NCBI GenBank assembly: GCA_029777335.1
Contig: JAKOSN010000012.1
Coordinates: 1-48,764 of the forward strand
DNA length: 48,764 nt
Origin: Planctomycetota bacterium
GTDB taxonomy: Bacteria; Planctomycetota; Planctomycetia; Gemmatales; Gemmataceae
Direction of reading: 5' to 3'
The notes under the pieces: model-generated
What the model saw: only the letters and a program-made list of their open reading frames with translations
Databases searched by the model: none
What the model was told of the DNA's origin: nothing
Shown: positions 1 to 8,046 of the stretch, piece by piece
Layout: each line of letters opens with the position of its first letter
Position numbering within the stretch: position 1 is the first letter of the stretch
Position numbers and translations under genes: made by a program

Positions 1-65
1 CGTAATTGGGACTAAGTCGTAACAAGGTAACCGTAGGGGAACCTGCGGTTGGATCACCTCCTTTC
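1..65 (+). rRNA. rrs: 16S ribosomal RNA, 3' end (partial)
   Basis: The first bases match the universally conserved 3' end of bacterial 16S rRNA: the helix 44/45 region with the AAGTCGTAACAAGGTAACC block, the GGATCACCTCC tail and the anti-Shine-Dalgarno CCTCC at about 57-61. The gene begins outside the window. The exact mature 3' end (62-66) is estimated by comparison with E. coli. No spacer tRNA, 23S or 5S gene follows. The next element is an intrinsic terminator and then protein genes, so this 16S gene is unlinked from 23S. Confidence 0.97.
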
Positions 66-160
66 TAAGGATGTTGGTTCACCCCAAGGATGCCAATCCT
101 TGAGGGACTCATGTCCACACACCCACTCTTTCTCGTTCCCTCCCCGCCGATCTCAAAGTA

Positions 161-200
161 CCCCGCCAGCCTTACCCCTGGCGGGGTCTTTTTCTTTCCC
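161..200 (+). terminator. Rho-independent terminator after 16S rRNA
   Basis: A perfect 9-bp stem (161-169 with 178-186, CCCCGCCAG/CTGGCGGGG) encloses an 8-nt loop and is followed by a T-rich run (187-197). It lies about 95 bases after the 16S 3' end and before the next start codon. This suggests the 16S transcript ends here instead of continuing into a 23S gene. The leader at 66-160 shows no other recognisable element. Confidence 0.85.
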
Positions 201-217
201 TTTACTCCCTCATCCCC

Positions 218-433
218 ATGATCAGCCCCGACCTCCTCGCCATCCTTCGCTGTCCCATGGATCCCTCCAACACTCCTCTTGTCCTCGACAACGAGCAACT
301 CGTCTGCCAACGCTGTCGCCTGGTCTTCCCCTTCAAGGAAGGCTTCCCCGCTCTCCTCGTGGAGGAAGCCCAGCTGCCCCCCGGCTGCTCTTCCCTCGAA
401 CAACTCCCTTGCCAGCGTCCGCCCGCTTCCTGA
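218..433 (+). CDS. Trm112/YcaR-like small zinc-ribbon protein
   Basis: This 71-residue protein has the layout of the Trm112/UPF0434 (YcaR) family: an N-terminal 'LLAILRCP' segment, a central CxxC (CQRC), then the typical 'FPFKEGFPALL' strand and a short tail. One of the four usual Cys positions is replaced (CPMD instead of CPxC), so metal binding may be incomplete. Bacterial members have no firmly established role. In Escherichia coli the homologue ycaR sits between lpxK and kdsB, genes of lipid A and Kdo metabolism. Here it precedes kdsD and kdsC, which repeats that association with Kdo. The start lies just after the 16S terminator. About 150 bases separate it from kdsD. Confidence 0.8.
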   Translation: MISPDLLAILRCPMDPSNTPLVLDNEQLVCQRCRLVFPFKEGFPALLVEEAQLPPGCSSLEQLPCQRPPAS

Positions 434-586
434 TCTTCTCCCCTTTGTATCCCACGCTTGCTCACGGTGCCGTTGCATTTCCTGGGGATTCTGTTATCGT
501 CGGCCCGACAAGCTCAGGTCTTGCTGCGCCTGGTTCCTCTCGCGATCGAAGGGATCTCGATCGGTCACTGGCAGGGATGCTTTACC

Positions 587-1639
587 ATGCGATTCCAGGT
601 CCATCACCCGTCCTCGCCGAATGCCACTCCCAGTGAGCAACTCGCTTATGCGCAGGCGATCCTGCGGGCTGAATCGGCCGCGCTGGAACTGGTCGCTCAG
701 CGCCTGGATGACTCCTTTCTTCAGGCCATCGACCTGCTACGTCATTGCCCCGGCCGGGTGGGGATTACCGGGATCGGGAAATCTGCCGATGTTGGCCAGA
801 AGATGGCTGGCACCTTGAATTCCACCGGCACACGCGCCTACATCCTCGATGCCACCCGAGCGATGCATGGCGACCTGGGGATGGTTCATCCCAACGATGT
901 CATCCTCCTGCTTTCGCATAGTGGCGAGAGCGAGGAGATTGTGCGCCTTCTCGCACCCTTGCGTGAACTGGCTTTGGGGTTGATCGGCGTAACGGGCAAC
1001 CGACAGGGAACCCTGGCACACAAGGTCGACGTCGCGCTGGTGTATGGCCCGCTCGAAGAGGTTTGCCCGCTTGGCCTGGCCCCCAGCGCCAGCACCACGG
1101 CAATGATCGCGCTGGGCGATGCGCTTGCTTTTGTGCTCAGCAGCCTGCGCGAGTTTACTCCGGAAGATTTTGCGCGCTACCATCCCGCCGGGAGCCTGGG
1201 CCGCAAACTGCTCAAGGTCGAGGGAGCCATGCGGCGCGCCAGCGAGATTCGCATCGCCTCATGCACCGACACCGTCCGGGCGGTCTTCGCGCGCGCTCGC
1301 CAGCGCGGGCGACGCACCGGTGCCGTCATGCTCACCGATGAGCGAGGTTGTCTGGCGGGGTTGTTCACGGATAGTGACCTCGCGCGCCTTTTTGAACAGC
1401 GACGCGATGACGCGCTCGATCGTCCGATTCGGGAAGTGATGACCGCCTCGCCCTACACCATTCGCGTCGGGGCACGCTTGATGGATGCGGTCGAGTTGCT
1501 GCGCCGGCACAAGATCAGCGAATTGCCTGTTATCGATGCGGAGAATCGTCCGGTTGGCATGATCGATATTACCGATCTTATTGGGGTGATACCTGCGGAG
1601 GAAGCGGAGGCCTCGTCTGTCGTGGCTTCGGTCGCCTGA
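587..1639 (+). CDS. kdsD: Arabinose-5-phosphate isomerase KdsD
   Basis: Predicted to convert ribulose-5-phosphate to arabinose-5-phosphate, the first committed precursor of Kdo for lipopolysaccharide. The 350-residue product has an N-terminal SIS sugar-isomerase domain (about 50-190, with 'GITGIGKS', 'LLLSHSGESEE' and the Ser/Thr-rich 'APSASTTAM'), the family signature 'HPAGSLGRKLL', and two C-terminal CBS domains (about 220-335). Family members are about 320-330 residues long. The ATG at 587 was chosen over an upstream in-frame start at 458 because it has an AGGGA site about 9 bases ahead and matches the family N-terminus. kdsC starts 22 bases downstream, forming an operon like E. coli kdsD-kdsC-lptC. 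GutQ-type paralogues cannot be excluded by sequence alone, but the neighbours favour KdsD. Confidence 0.93.
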   Translation: MRFQVHHPSSPNATPSEQLAYAQAILRAESAALELVAQRLDDSFLQAIDLLRHCPGRVGITGIGKSADVGQKMAGTLNSTGTRAYILDATRAMHGDLGMVHPNDVILLLSHSGESEEIVRLLAPLRELALGLIGVTGNRQGTLAHKVDVALVYGPLEEVCPLGLAPSASTTAMIALGDALAFVLSSLREFTPEDFARYHPAGSLGRKLLKVEGAMRRASEIRIASCTDTVRAVFARARQRGRRTGAVMLTDERGCLAGLFTDSDLARLFEQRRDDALDRPIREVMTASPYTIRVGARLMDAVELLRRHKISELPVIDAENRPVGMIDITDLIGVIPAEEAEASSVVASVA

Positions 1640-1661
1640 GCGAATCCTGGAGGGGGAGGTT

Positions 1662-2222
1662 GTGACATCCAGACCCACGGTGGAAACGGCTGCCACGCGA
1701 ACTCTGGCCATGCGCTGTCGGGCCGTGCAGATGTTGATCCTGGATGTCGACGGGGTGCTCACGGAGGGGTTGATCCCGTACGCCGCCGCGCTCGGGCAAA
1801 CCTCTTCGCCCTTGCTGGAACTGAAGCACTTTCATGTACGCGATGGTGCGGCCCTGCGAATCTGGGAACGGGCGGGCAAGCAGGCAGCCATTATTACCGG
1901 ACGGAGTTCCTCCGCTGTCGTCCATCGCGCGGCGGAGGTGGGTATTCACCATGTGCTGCAAGGGGCTGCAAAGAAAGAACTGGTCCTGGAGCAACTGCTT
2001 CAACAGACTGGACTGGCGGACGAGCAGGTTGCCTATCTTGGAGACGACCTCCCCGATGTTCCAGTGCTTCGTCGAGTGGGACTCGCGGTGGCGGTGAACG
2101 AGGCCTGTCCCGAGGCGCTGGCGGTGGCGCATTTTGTGCCTCTGCAACAGGGCGGACGAGGCGCCGTGCGTGAAACCATCGAGTTGATCCTGCGCTGTCA
2201 AGGGTTGTGGCCCAGGGAGTGA
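1662..2222 (+). CDS. kdsC: Kdo-8-phosphate phosphatase KdsC (HAD family)
   Basis: Predicted to remove phosphate from Kdo-8-phosphate, releasing Kdo for activation and transfer to lipid A. The 186-residue product is a cap-less C0-type HAD phosphatase: motif I 'LDVDGVLTEG' with nucleophile Asp28 and acid/base Asp30, motif II in 'IITGRSS', the conserved Lys in 'AAKKELV', and motif III 'YLGDDLPDVPVL'. Length fits KdsC (170-190 residues). The GTG at 1662 is preceded by a strong GGAGGGGGAGG site. It lies 22 bases after kdsD and 101 bases before the LptC-like gene. Confidence 0.93.
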   Translation: MTSRPTVETAATRTLAMRCRAVQMLILDVDGVLTEGLIPYAAALGQTSSPLLELKHFHVRDGAALRIWERAGKQAAIITGRSSSAVVHRAAEVGIHHVLQGAAKKELVLEQLLQQTGLADEQVAYLGDDLPDVPVLRRVGLAVAVNEACPEALAVAHFVPLQQGGRGAVRETIELILRCQGLWPRE

Positions 2223-2323
2223 GTGCCGTCCGTACCTAGGTGCGATCCGCCGACCGCCACCCTGGTGGTGCTGGGCGCTGGATCGTTCCACGGACAGGGA
2301 AAACCAGGTACGAGGACTGAACC

Positions 2324-5300
2324 GTGTGGACTCCCCGTCGCGTTGTCTTGCTGGTTGTTGGCTTTGCCATCTTCCTGTCGGGTTACCTGGTTTATGCCAG
2401 TTACCTGGGGCGCATTGATGGTTTGCCTCCCTTGCCGGAGGCCTACTGGCGCGAACCGGACAACGAACCAATCCAGGAGATCGGTCCTCGGCCGCCCAAC
2501 ATCATCGTGCAGAAACTGCAGCTCGCTTTCGGTCCGGATTGTCCCGAGACGAAACGCCCCATCAAACTGGAGGTGCCTTCGCGTGGGCTGGTCCTGGCTG
2601 CGCAGGACTTCATCATTCAACGGGAAGACGGCCGGGTCAAACTCTCGCCGCTGAGCATCATCATCTATGGCAAGGCGGTCGGCGAGGATCGCACGGTGGA
2701 GATCAACACGGTGCGCTGCGATGTGGGCTACCTCACGTTCGAGCGGCCGATCACCACGGTCACCGACATGGGGAAACATCGCATCGTGGCCGGGGAAATT
2801 GCCGGGAATATCGAGATCGTCAACAATCGGCGCACCCTGGCGCGTGATGACGACCTGATTGTCACCATGAGCAAGGGCCCGCTCTATTACAACCAGCCGC
2901 AGCAGCGCATCTGGAGCGATGACTTTGTCACCCTCCTCGATACCCAGTCGCGTCCGGAACCGACACGCATCAGCGGCAAGGGGCTGGACATCGACCTGCT
3001 CGCCGAACAGCCTGCAAACGACCCCAACCACCCCGTGGTCCGCAAAAAACCAGTAGAAAACATCACCGGGGTCAAGACACTGACCTTGCGTTCCAGTGTG
3101 GATATGCACCTCTACGTCGACGGCAAATCGGGATTCCTGGACTCGACCCCGAAGACGCAGTCTCAGCCTCAGCCTCCACCGGAAGCACGGAAAACGGAGA
3201 AGGCCCATGTGATTATCAAGTGCCAGGGGCCCTTCAAGTACGACATGCTCAAGGATTTTGCACGTTTTGATATTCCCGCTCCGAACCCCGCGCAACCGAG
3301 TCGCTTCCCCGAACAGGTGACGGTGGCGCGCTGCCAGGAACAAGGCAAGTTCGATCAGCTGGTGTGCGAACATCTTGAGTTGCAGTTCCGCAAACGGGAG
3401 GAACATGGCCCGGCACGCCCCAGTACTCCCCCCTCGGGAACTGGGGGAGCAGCACGCACTCCGCCGGGCCGGCGCCCCACCAACAGTTCCGAAAGTTCGG
3501 TGAATCTGCAGATTGAGACTGCCCACGCCACCGGGCGGCATGTCACGCTCGCCTCGGACAACGAAGTGCTGGAGGCCCACGGCAACGATTTCTTCTACGA
3601 TGCACGCACCCGGATGAGCACCTTGAAGGGAACCCCCGAGGTGCCGATGTGGGCGCTCAAGGAAGGCAATCATATTCAGGCGGAGGAACTGCAGATTCAG
3701 GACAGCGGCGATGGTAATCATCGGGCCTGTGCGCGCGGAGTGGGGATGTTGCGGCTCTTTGATAAAACCACCGGCAAACGTCCTGTGGAAGCAACCTGGA
3801 AAAAAGAGATGGTCTGGACCAAGGACGGCAAGCTCGACGTGATGCACCTCGTGGGGCAGGCCGTCCTCAAGGATAACAATGCGGAGAGCAAACAGGATCT
3901 TCAGGCGGAGGATCTGAAGATCTGGTTGGAGACCAAGGATACGCCCAAGACGGGGAAGAACGCTCCGAGCAACGATCCTTCGGGAGAGAACTCCCCGTCG
4001 CAATCACGCCGTCCGCACCATCTGATTGCAACCGGAAAGGTGCGTTCCAATTCGCGGGAAATTATCATTCACGACACCGAGCGATTGGTGATCTGGTTCC
4101 GCGAGGGGATTGTCACGGCCAAGCCAGGTTCGCTGGTGCCTTCCGGTCCGCCGACGGTTGCGGGGCCTGCGCCGTCCCCCAATGGTCTCCCGCAACCGAA
4201 ACCAGCGCCAGGAGGGGCACCAGGGGTGGGCAGCGCCCCGGGCGGACTTCTCGGGCAGAATCCGTCTGGGCAGCAAGCGGCTCAGCCGATCGATCTGAGT
4301 GCCCGTTCGGTGGAGGCGCATGTGGTCCGCATGGGAGAGAAATCAGAGCTGGAAAAGCTCAAAAGTGAGGGTGCGGTGCGTGTGATTCAGGCTCCGCGCA
4401 AGAAGGACGAGAAGGGCGTGGATATCAAGGGCGAGACGCTCCAGCTCACGCATTCGCTCGACGGCAATGTGCTGGTGGTCACCGGCGACGAGAAGGAACT
4501 GGCCCAGCTGGCGATGGACCGCATCGTGATCCTCGGGCCGGAGGTGAACATCGACCAGACCACGAACAAGGCCTGGGTGAACGGCTGTGGCGCCATGACC
4601 ATGGAGAGCGACACCGATTTCCAGGGGAAAAAACTACAGAAACCCGCGCCGTTGACCATCCACTGGGATCAGTCGATGTATTTCAACGGCCAGTTTGCCG
4701 AGTTTCATGGCGGGCAGCAGGGAGGAGTGCAGGCGGATCAGGCGACCGCTCGGCTGGCGTGTCAATCGATGCAGGTCTTTTTCGATCGTCCCATCTCGCT
4801 CAAGGAGGGCGACAAGGAGAGCCAGCATGCACGAGTTCGAAACCTTGTCTGCGACCGCGCGGCGCGCGTCGAGGATAGTGTGAAGGAAAAGGGGGAATGG
4901 ATCAAGTATTCGCTCCTTGAAGGATCGGCAATTGCCTACGACAACGAGGAAGCGACGGTGCAGGCTTCGGGCCCGGGACAGGTGCGCCTGTTGCAACGGG
5001 GGGGAGTGACACCCGAGAATCCCACGACCGCGACCGCGCCCGCTCCGCGAAACCCGAATGCGACGCCAGAGGACAATGAACCCAAGTTGACCTACGTCAG
5101 CTATTTCAAGCGCATGTATGCGAACAACAAGAACCGCACGGCTCGCTTTTACATGAATGTGCGCGTGCTCCATCTCCCGGGGAAAGATCCGCAGCGTGCG
5201 ATCGATCTCGAAAAAGTGCTGGAAAAACCACTGCCCGCCGGGGCGATGTATCTGCGCTGCGATCAACTCAAGGTGCTGACTCGCCCAGGCCCGGGCGACA

Positions 5301-5557
5301 AGTCCTATCAGGAGATGGAGGCGGTCGGCCGGGTCAGCGTGCAGGCTCAGGATTTTAGCGGCAGCGCCAGCGTCGTCACCTACAACGAGGAGAAGGATCA
5401 GGTGATCTTCGACGGAGGTCCGGGGGGAGTGGCGACCCTCTACAAGATCAAGCCCGGCGGAGGTCCGCACGATCGTATCGAGGGAGAGAAGATCATCTAT
5501 TCACGCAAAACCGGGCAACACACCGGAGTGCACATTCGCAGCATCATCGGCCAGTGA
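2324..5557 (+). CDS. Giant membrane-anchored LptC/LptA (OstA)-like protein
   Basis: Likely a component of LPS transport across the periplasm. The 1077-residue protein has one N-terminal membrane segment (about 7-28) with the rest predicted periplasmic, the LptC arrangement. Residues about 60-250 look LptC-like. Later parts repeatedly show OstA/LptA-style strand patterns, for example 'HVTLASDNEVLEAHGND', 'LIATGKVRSNSREIIIHD', 'LKSEGAVRVIQAP' and 'VGRVSVQAQDFSG'. These are joined by Pro/Gly-rich linkers (about 285-290, 365-385, 610-660). LptC is normally about 190 residues and LptA about 180, so this is a very enlarged protein that may merge both roles. The GTG at 2324 has a GAGG site 9 bases ahead. 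Position after kdsD-kdsC matches the E. coli kdsD-kdsC-lptC-lptA order. The LPS assignment is inference from fold pattern and synteny. Confidence 0.75.
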   Translation: MWTPRRVVLLVVGFAIFLSGYLVYASYLGRIDGLPPLPEAYWREPDNEPIQEIGPRPPNIIVQKLQLAFGPDCPETKRPIKLEVPSRGLVLAAQDFIIQREDGRVKLSPLSIIIYGKAVGEDRTVEINTVRCDVGYLTFERPITTVTDMGKHRIVAGEIAGNIEIVNNRRTLARDDDLIVTMSKGPLYYNQPQQRIWSDDFVTLLDTQSRPEPTRISGKGLDIDLLAEQPANDPNHPVVRKKPVENITGVKTLTLRSSVDMHLYVDGKSGFLDSTPKTQSQPQPPPEARKTEKAHVIIKCQGPFKYDMLKDFARFDIPAPNPAQPSRFPEQVTVARCQEQGKFDQLVCEHLELQFRKREEHGPARPSTPPSGTGGAARTPPGRRPTNSSESSVNLQIETAHATGRHVTLASDNEVLEAHGNDFFYDARTRMSTLKGTPEVPMWALKEGNHIQAEELQIQDSGDGNHRACARGVGMLRLFDKTTGKRPVEATWKKEMVWTKDGKLDVMHLVGQAVLKDNNAESKQDLQAEDLKIWLETKDTPKTGKNAPSNDPSGENSPSQSRRPHHLIATGKVRSNSREIIIHDTERLVIWFREGIVTAKPGSLVPSGPPTVAGPAPSPNGLPQPKPAPGGAPGVGSAPGGLLGQNPSGQQAAQPIDLSARSVEAHVVRMGEKSELEKLKSEGAVRVIQAPRKKDEKGVDIKGETLQLTHSLDGNVLVVTGDEKELAQLAMDRIVILGPEVNIDQTTNKAWVNGCGAMTMESDTDFQGKKLQKPAPLTIHWDQSMYFNGQFAEFHGGQQGGVQADQATARLACQSMQVFFDRPISLKEGDKESQHARVRNLVCDRAARVEDSVKEKGEWIKYSLLEGSAIAYDNEEATVQASGPGQVRLLQRGGVTPENPTTATAPAPRNPNATPEDNEPKLTYVSYFKRMYANNKNRTARFYMNVRVLHLPGKDPQRAIDLEKVLEKPLPAGAMYLRCDQLKVLTRPGPGDKSYQEMEAVGRVSVQAQDFSGSASVVTYNEEKDQVIFDGGPGGVATLYKIKPGGGPHDRIEGEKIIYSRKTGQHTGVHIRSIIGQ

Positions 5558-5587
5558 CGGACGGATGGCAGTGAAGTGATTGTCTTG

Positions 5588-5624
5588 CGAGCCGGTGCCT
5601 GCGGGTGCCGGCTCGTGGGGTTTC
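5588..5624 (+). terminator. Putative terminator after the LPS operon
   Basis: An 8-bp perfect stem CGAGCCGG/CCGGCTCG (5588-5595 with 5608-5615) with a 12-nt GC-rich loop is followed by TGGGGTTTC. It lies between the LptC-like gene and the convergent hydrolase gene. The T-tract is weak, so efficiency is uncertain. Confidence 0.5.
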
Positions 5625-5638
5625 TGGTCAATGGGAGG

Positions 5639-7153
5639 TCACTGCTTGCGCCGGACCCGCGTGAAGGTGACGCCCAGCGGGGGGCCCCAGGTCATGCTGG
5701 TGACATTTCCCTCCGTCCCCAGGTGAAAGGTACACAGCGGCTCGCCCAGGTATTCATTCTGTGCCACAAAGGTGTCGTAGTGAAAATGGTGCAACAAGCC
5801 GCGGAAACTGCTCCAGCTCCAGTGGAGTTGGCCGTGTTCCACTCCCAGACGCATGGTGCCATAGGCGGGATGGACATAGCGCCCGAGGTAGGCATTGGCG
5901 GAGTGCGAAGGGGTGGTGTTCCGTTTGCGACTGGCCAGAAAACGTTGGTGGTCCTCTTGGGCCTTTGCCTGTTCCTTGTGCGCAATGGTGCTCAGAAGTG
6001 TGTTCCAGTCGCGCTGTTTCAACCCCAGGAGCAAATCGATCAAGCGATTGCCCAGGGCATGATTCATCCGTGACTGATGGAGGTTGTTCAACAAGGCCAG
6101 GGCGATGCCGTCGCGGGGCATGATCACCAGGTGCGCGCGAAAGCCGTCAATGGCGCCGGCGTGGGTCAGCATCAAACGCCCCCGGTAATCCTGGATCACC
6201 CAGCCCATGCCGTAACTCATCTGGTCGGTTTCGGGTTCGAGTTCGGCAGTGATCCCTTCCAGACGCATGTGAATCTGGGGAGTGTGGGTCTCGCCCAGGC
6301 TTTGCGCGGAGATCAGTTGACGCTCGCCCACGCGGCCCTGGCGCAGATGCAACCGCAACCAGGCCGCCAGATCGCGCGCGGTCGAATTGAGCGAACCCGC
6401 CGGTTCGGGCGTTTCCATCGGATACCAGTCCGCGATGGTGTGCACCTCGTCGTCGCCATGGTGATGATGTCCCGTGGCGCGGTCGCGGACCTTCTCGGCG
6501 GCCGTGGTGGTCAGCGAGGTGGCACGCATTTCCAGGGGAGTGAGCAGGCGCTGCTGAACGAACTCGGCCCACGACACCTGAGCGGCGGCCGCCAGGGCGA
6601 ACCCTGCCGCGGTGTACATCGTCGTTTGATATTGAAAGGCGGTGCGGAACGGCTGCGCGAGGGGCAGGTGGGCCAGCCGGCGGATCGCTTCTTCCTGGCT
6701 CCAGGCCGCGCGATACCACAACATCTCATGGGGCGCCACCCCCGTGCGATGACAGAGCAGATCCCGGAGACGCACCGCCTTATCGGCGAGCGGATCGGAG
6801 AGGCGAAAGTAAGGCAGATGTTTGCGAACGTGATCGTCCCAGTGCAGCTTGCCCTCGTCAACGAGAATGCCCAGCGCCGCTGTGGTGAACGCCTTGGTGC
6901 AGGATCCAAGCGGGAAGAGGGTATCCGCGGTCACGGGCGTGCGGCGACCAATATCCTTCAACCCGTATCCCTTGAGGTGAAGCGTCTTGTCGGGTGAAAC
7001 AATCACCAGGCTGCACCCGGGCACCTTCCAGTGGCGCATGGCCTGCTGGACCGCGCGGTCGATGACTTCCGACTCCACGGTGGCACTACGAGCGAGCGAG
7101 GGAAGCAGGGCAGGTGCCGTGAGAGCCAGGCGACAGAAGGTACGTCGATTCAC
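5639..7153 (-). CDS. Exported beta-lactamase-fold serine hydrolase (class C/AmpC-like family)
   Basis: A 504-residue member of the beta-lactamase/penicillin-binding superfamily (family S12-like). It starts with a Tat-like signal, 'MNRRTFCRLAL' followed by a hydrophobic stretch, so the enzyme probably acts in the periplasm. Catalytic motif 1 is Ser84-x-x-Lys87 (SCTK). The Y-x-N element appears as 'YQT' inside 'AFQYQTTMYTAAG', and the third motif is HAG in 'LTHAGAIDGFRAHLV'. A C-terminal domain (about 400-504), rich in aromatic strands, resembles the lipocalin-like tail found in many such esterases/peptidases. The substrate is unknown. Nothing points to antibiotic resistance in particular. It stands alone, convergent with the LPS operon. 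Confidence 0.88.
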   Translation of the reverse strand: MNRRTFCRLALTAPALLPSLARSATVESEVIDRAVQQAMRHWKVPGCSLVIVSPDKTLHLKGYGLKDIGRRTPVTADTLFPLGSCTKAFTTAALGILVDEGKLHWDDHVRKHLPYFRLSDPLADKAVRLRDLLCHRTGVAPHEMLWYRAAWSQEEAIRRLAHLPLAQPFRTAFQYQTTMYTAAGFALAAAAQVSWAEFVQQRLLTPLEMRATSLTTTAAEKVRDRATGHHHHGDDEVHTIADWYPMETPEPAGSLNSTARDLAAWLRLHLRQGRVGERQLISAQSLGETHTPQIHMRLEGITAELEPETDQMSYGMGWVIQDYRGRLMLTHAGAIDGFRAHLVIMPRDGIALALLNNLHQSRMNHALGNRLIDLLLGLKQRDWNTLLSTIAHKEQAKAQEDHQRFLASRKRNTTPSHSANAYLGRYVHPAYGTMRLGVEHGQLHWSWSSFRGLLHHFHYDTFVAQNEYLGEPLCTFHLGTEGNVTSMTWGPPLGVTFTRVRRKQ

Positions 7154-7212
7154 CGCAGCCCCTTTCTCGATCGGGGAATGATCCGTGGGCCATCCGTGAC
7201 GCGTGGCCCCCT

Positions 7213-7989
7213 TTATGCTTCCCTGGGGTGCGCGGCCCGGCGCGCGATGACGGCAGCAACATAGCCGCCCTTGAAGCCGCTATCGATGTTCACCACCACC
7301 ACTCCCGCCGAGCAACTGTTCAACATCGTCAATAGAGCTGCCAGGCCGAAAAACGAGGCGCCGTAGCCGATGCTCGTGGGGACGGCGATCACCGGACAGC
7401 TAACCAGCCCCCCGACGACGCTCGGCAAGGCGCCATCCATCCCGGCGACCACCACGATCACATCGGCACGATCGTACTGGTCGCGGTAGCGGAGGACACG
7501 GTGAATCCCCGCGACGCCCACATCGGCAAGCAACTGGACCTCGCAGCCCATCGCCCGGGCCGTCACCACCGCTTCCTGGGCCACCGGCAGATCGCTGGTC
7601 CCGGCCGTGAGGACGATGACCCGCCCCGCGGTGGTGCGTGTCTGGTTGTTGTTCGGATGGGGCAGCCAGAAGGTTCGCGCCAGCCGATCCTGATCTGCCT
7701 GGGGAAAGAGACGCGCCAGATGCTCGGCCTGGGCGGAATTGACGCGCGTTGCCAGGCAGTCCTGTCCCGCTTCCACGAGTTTGCGCACCACACCCTCGAC
7801 CCACTCCGGGGTTTTGCCCTCGCAGAAGATCACCTCGGGAAATCCGCAGCGCTGGCGGCGATGCAGATCGACATGCGCAAAGCCGATGTTGGCCACGCTG
7901 GCGCCTTGTACCCGTGTGAGCGCTCCTTCGACATCGAGTTCGCCTGCCTGTACCTGTTCAAGGATCTGTCGCAGCTCGCCCTGCTCCAT
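7213..7989 (-). CDS. larB: Nickel-pincer cofactor biosynthesis protein LarB
   Basis: LarB carboxylates and hydrolyses nicotinic acid adenine dinucleotide in the first step of nickel-pincer nucleotide synthesis, the cofactor of lactate racemase and LarA-type enzymes. The 258-residue product has the family's N-terminal helical part ('VEGALTRVQG', then 'DLHRRQRCGFPEVIFCEGKT') and a C-terminal PurE-like domain with 'VLTAGTSDLPVAQEA', 'VVAGMDGALPSVVGGL', 'VIAVPTSIGYG' and 'VVNIDSGFKGGY'. The start has a GAGGAGG site ahead. The partner genes larC and larE are not in this window, so they must lie elsewhere if the pathway is complete. The downstream neighbour is the exported hydrolase; the upstream one is an oxidoreductase. 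Confidence 0.93.
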   Translation of the reverse strand: MEQGELRQILEQVQAGELDVEGALTRVQGASVANIGFAHVDLHRRQRCGFPEVIFCEGKTPEWVEGVVRKLVEAGQDCLATRVNSAQAEHLARLFPQADQDRLARTFWLPHPNNNQTRTTAGRVIVLTAGTSDLPVAQEAVVTARAMGCEVQLLADVGVAGIHRVLRYRDQYDRADVIVVVAGMDGALPSVVGGLVSCPVIAVPTSIGYGASFFGLAALLTMLNSCSAGVVVVNIDSGFKGGYVAAVIARRAAHPREA

Positions 7990-8046
7990 GAGGCGTTGCC
8001 TCCTCTGGTTCGACCTGTGGTGTTGTCTTGCGGGGTGTGCGATTCG

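Noticed and set aside
2198..4003. 601-residue open frame on the minus strand
   Set aside because: It lies inside the LptC/LptA-like gene on the opposite strand, has no recognisable motif, and reflects the high G+C codon pattern of the real gene.
5639..7153. Antibiotic-resistance beta-lactamase
   Set aside because: The SxxK motif is shared by many esterases and peptidases; the C-terminal extra domain and changed Y-x-N motif argue against a true AmpC.
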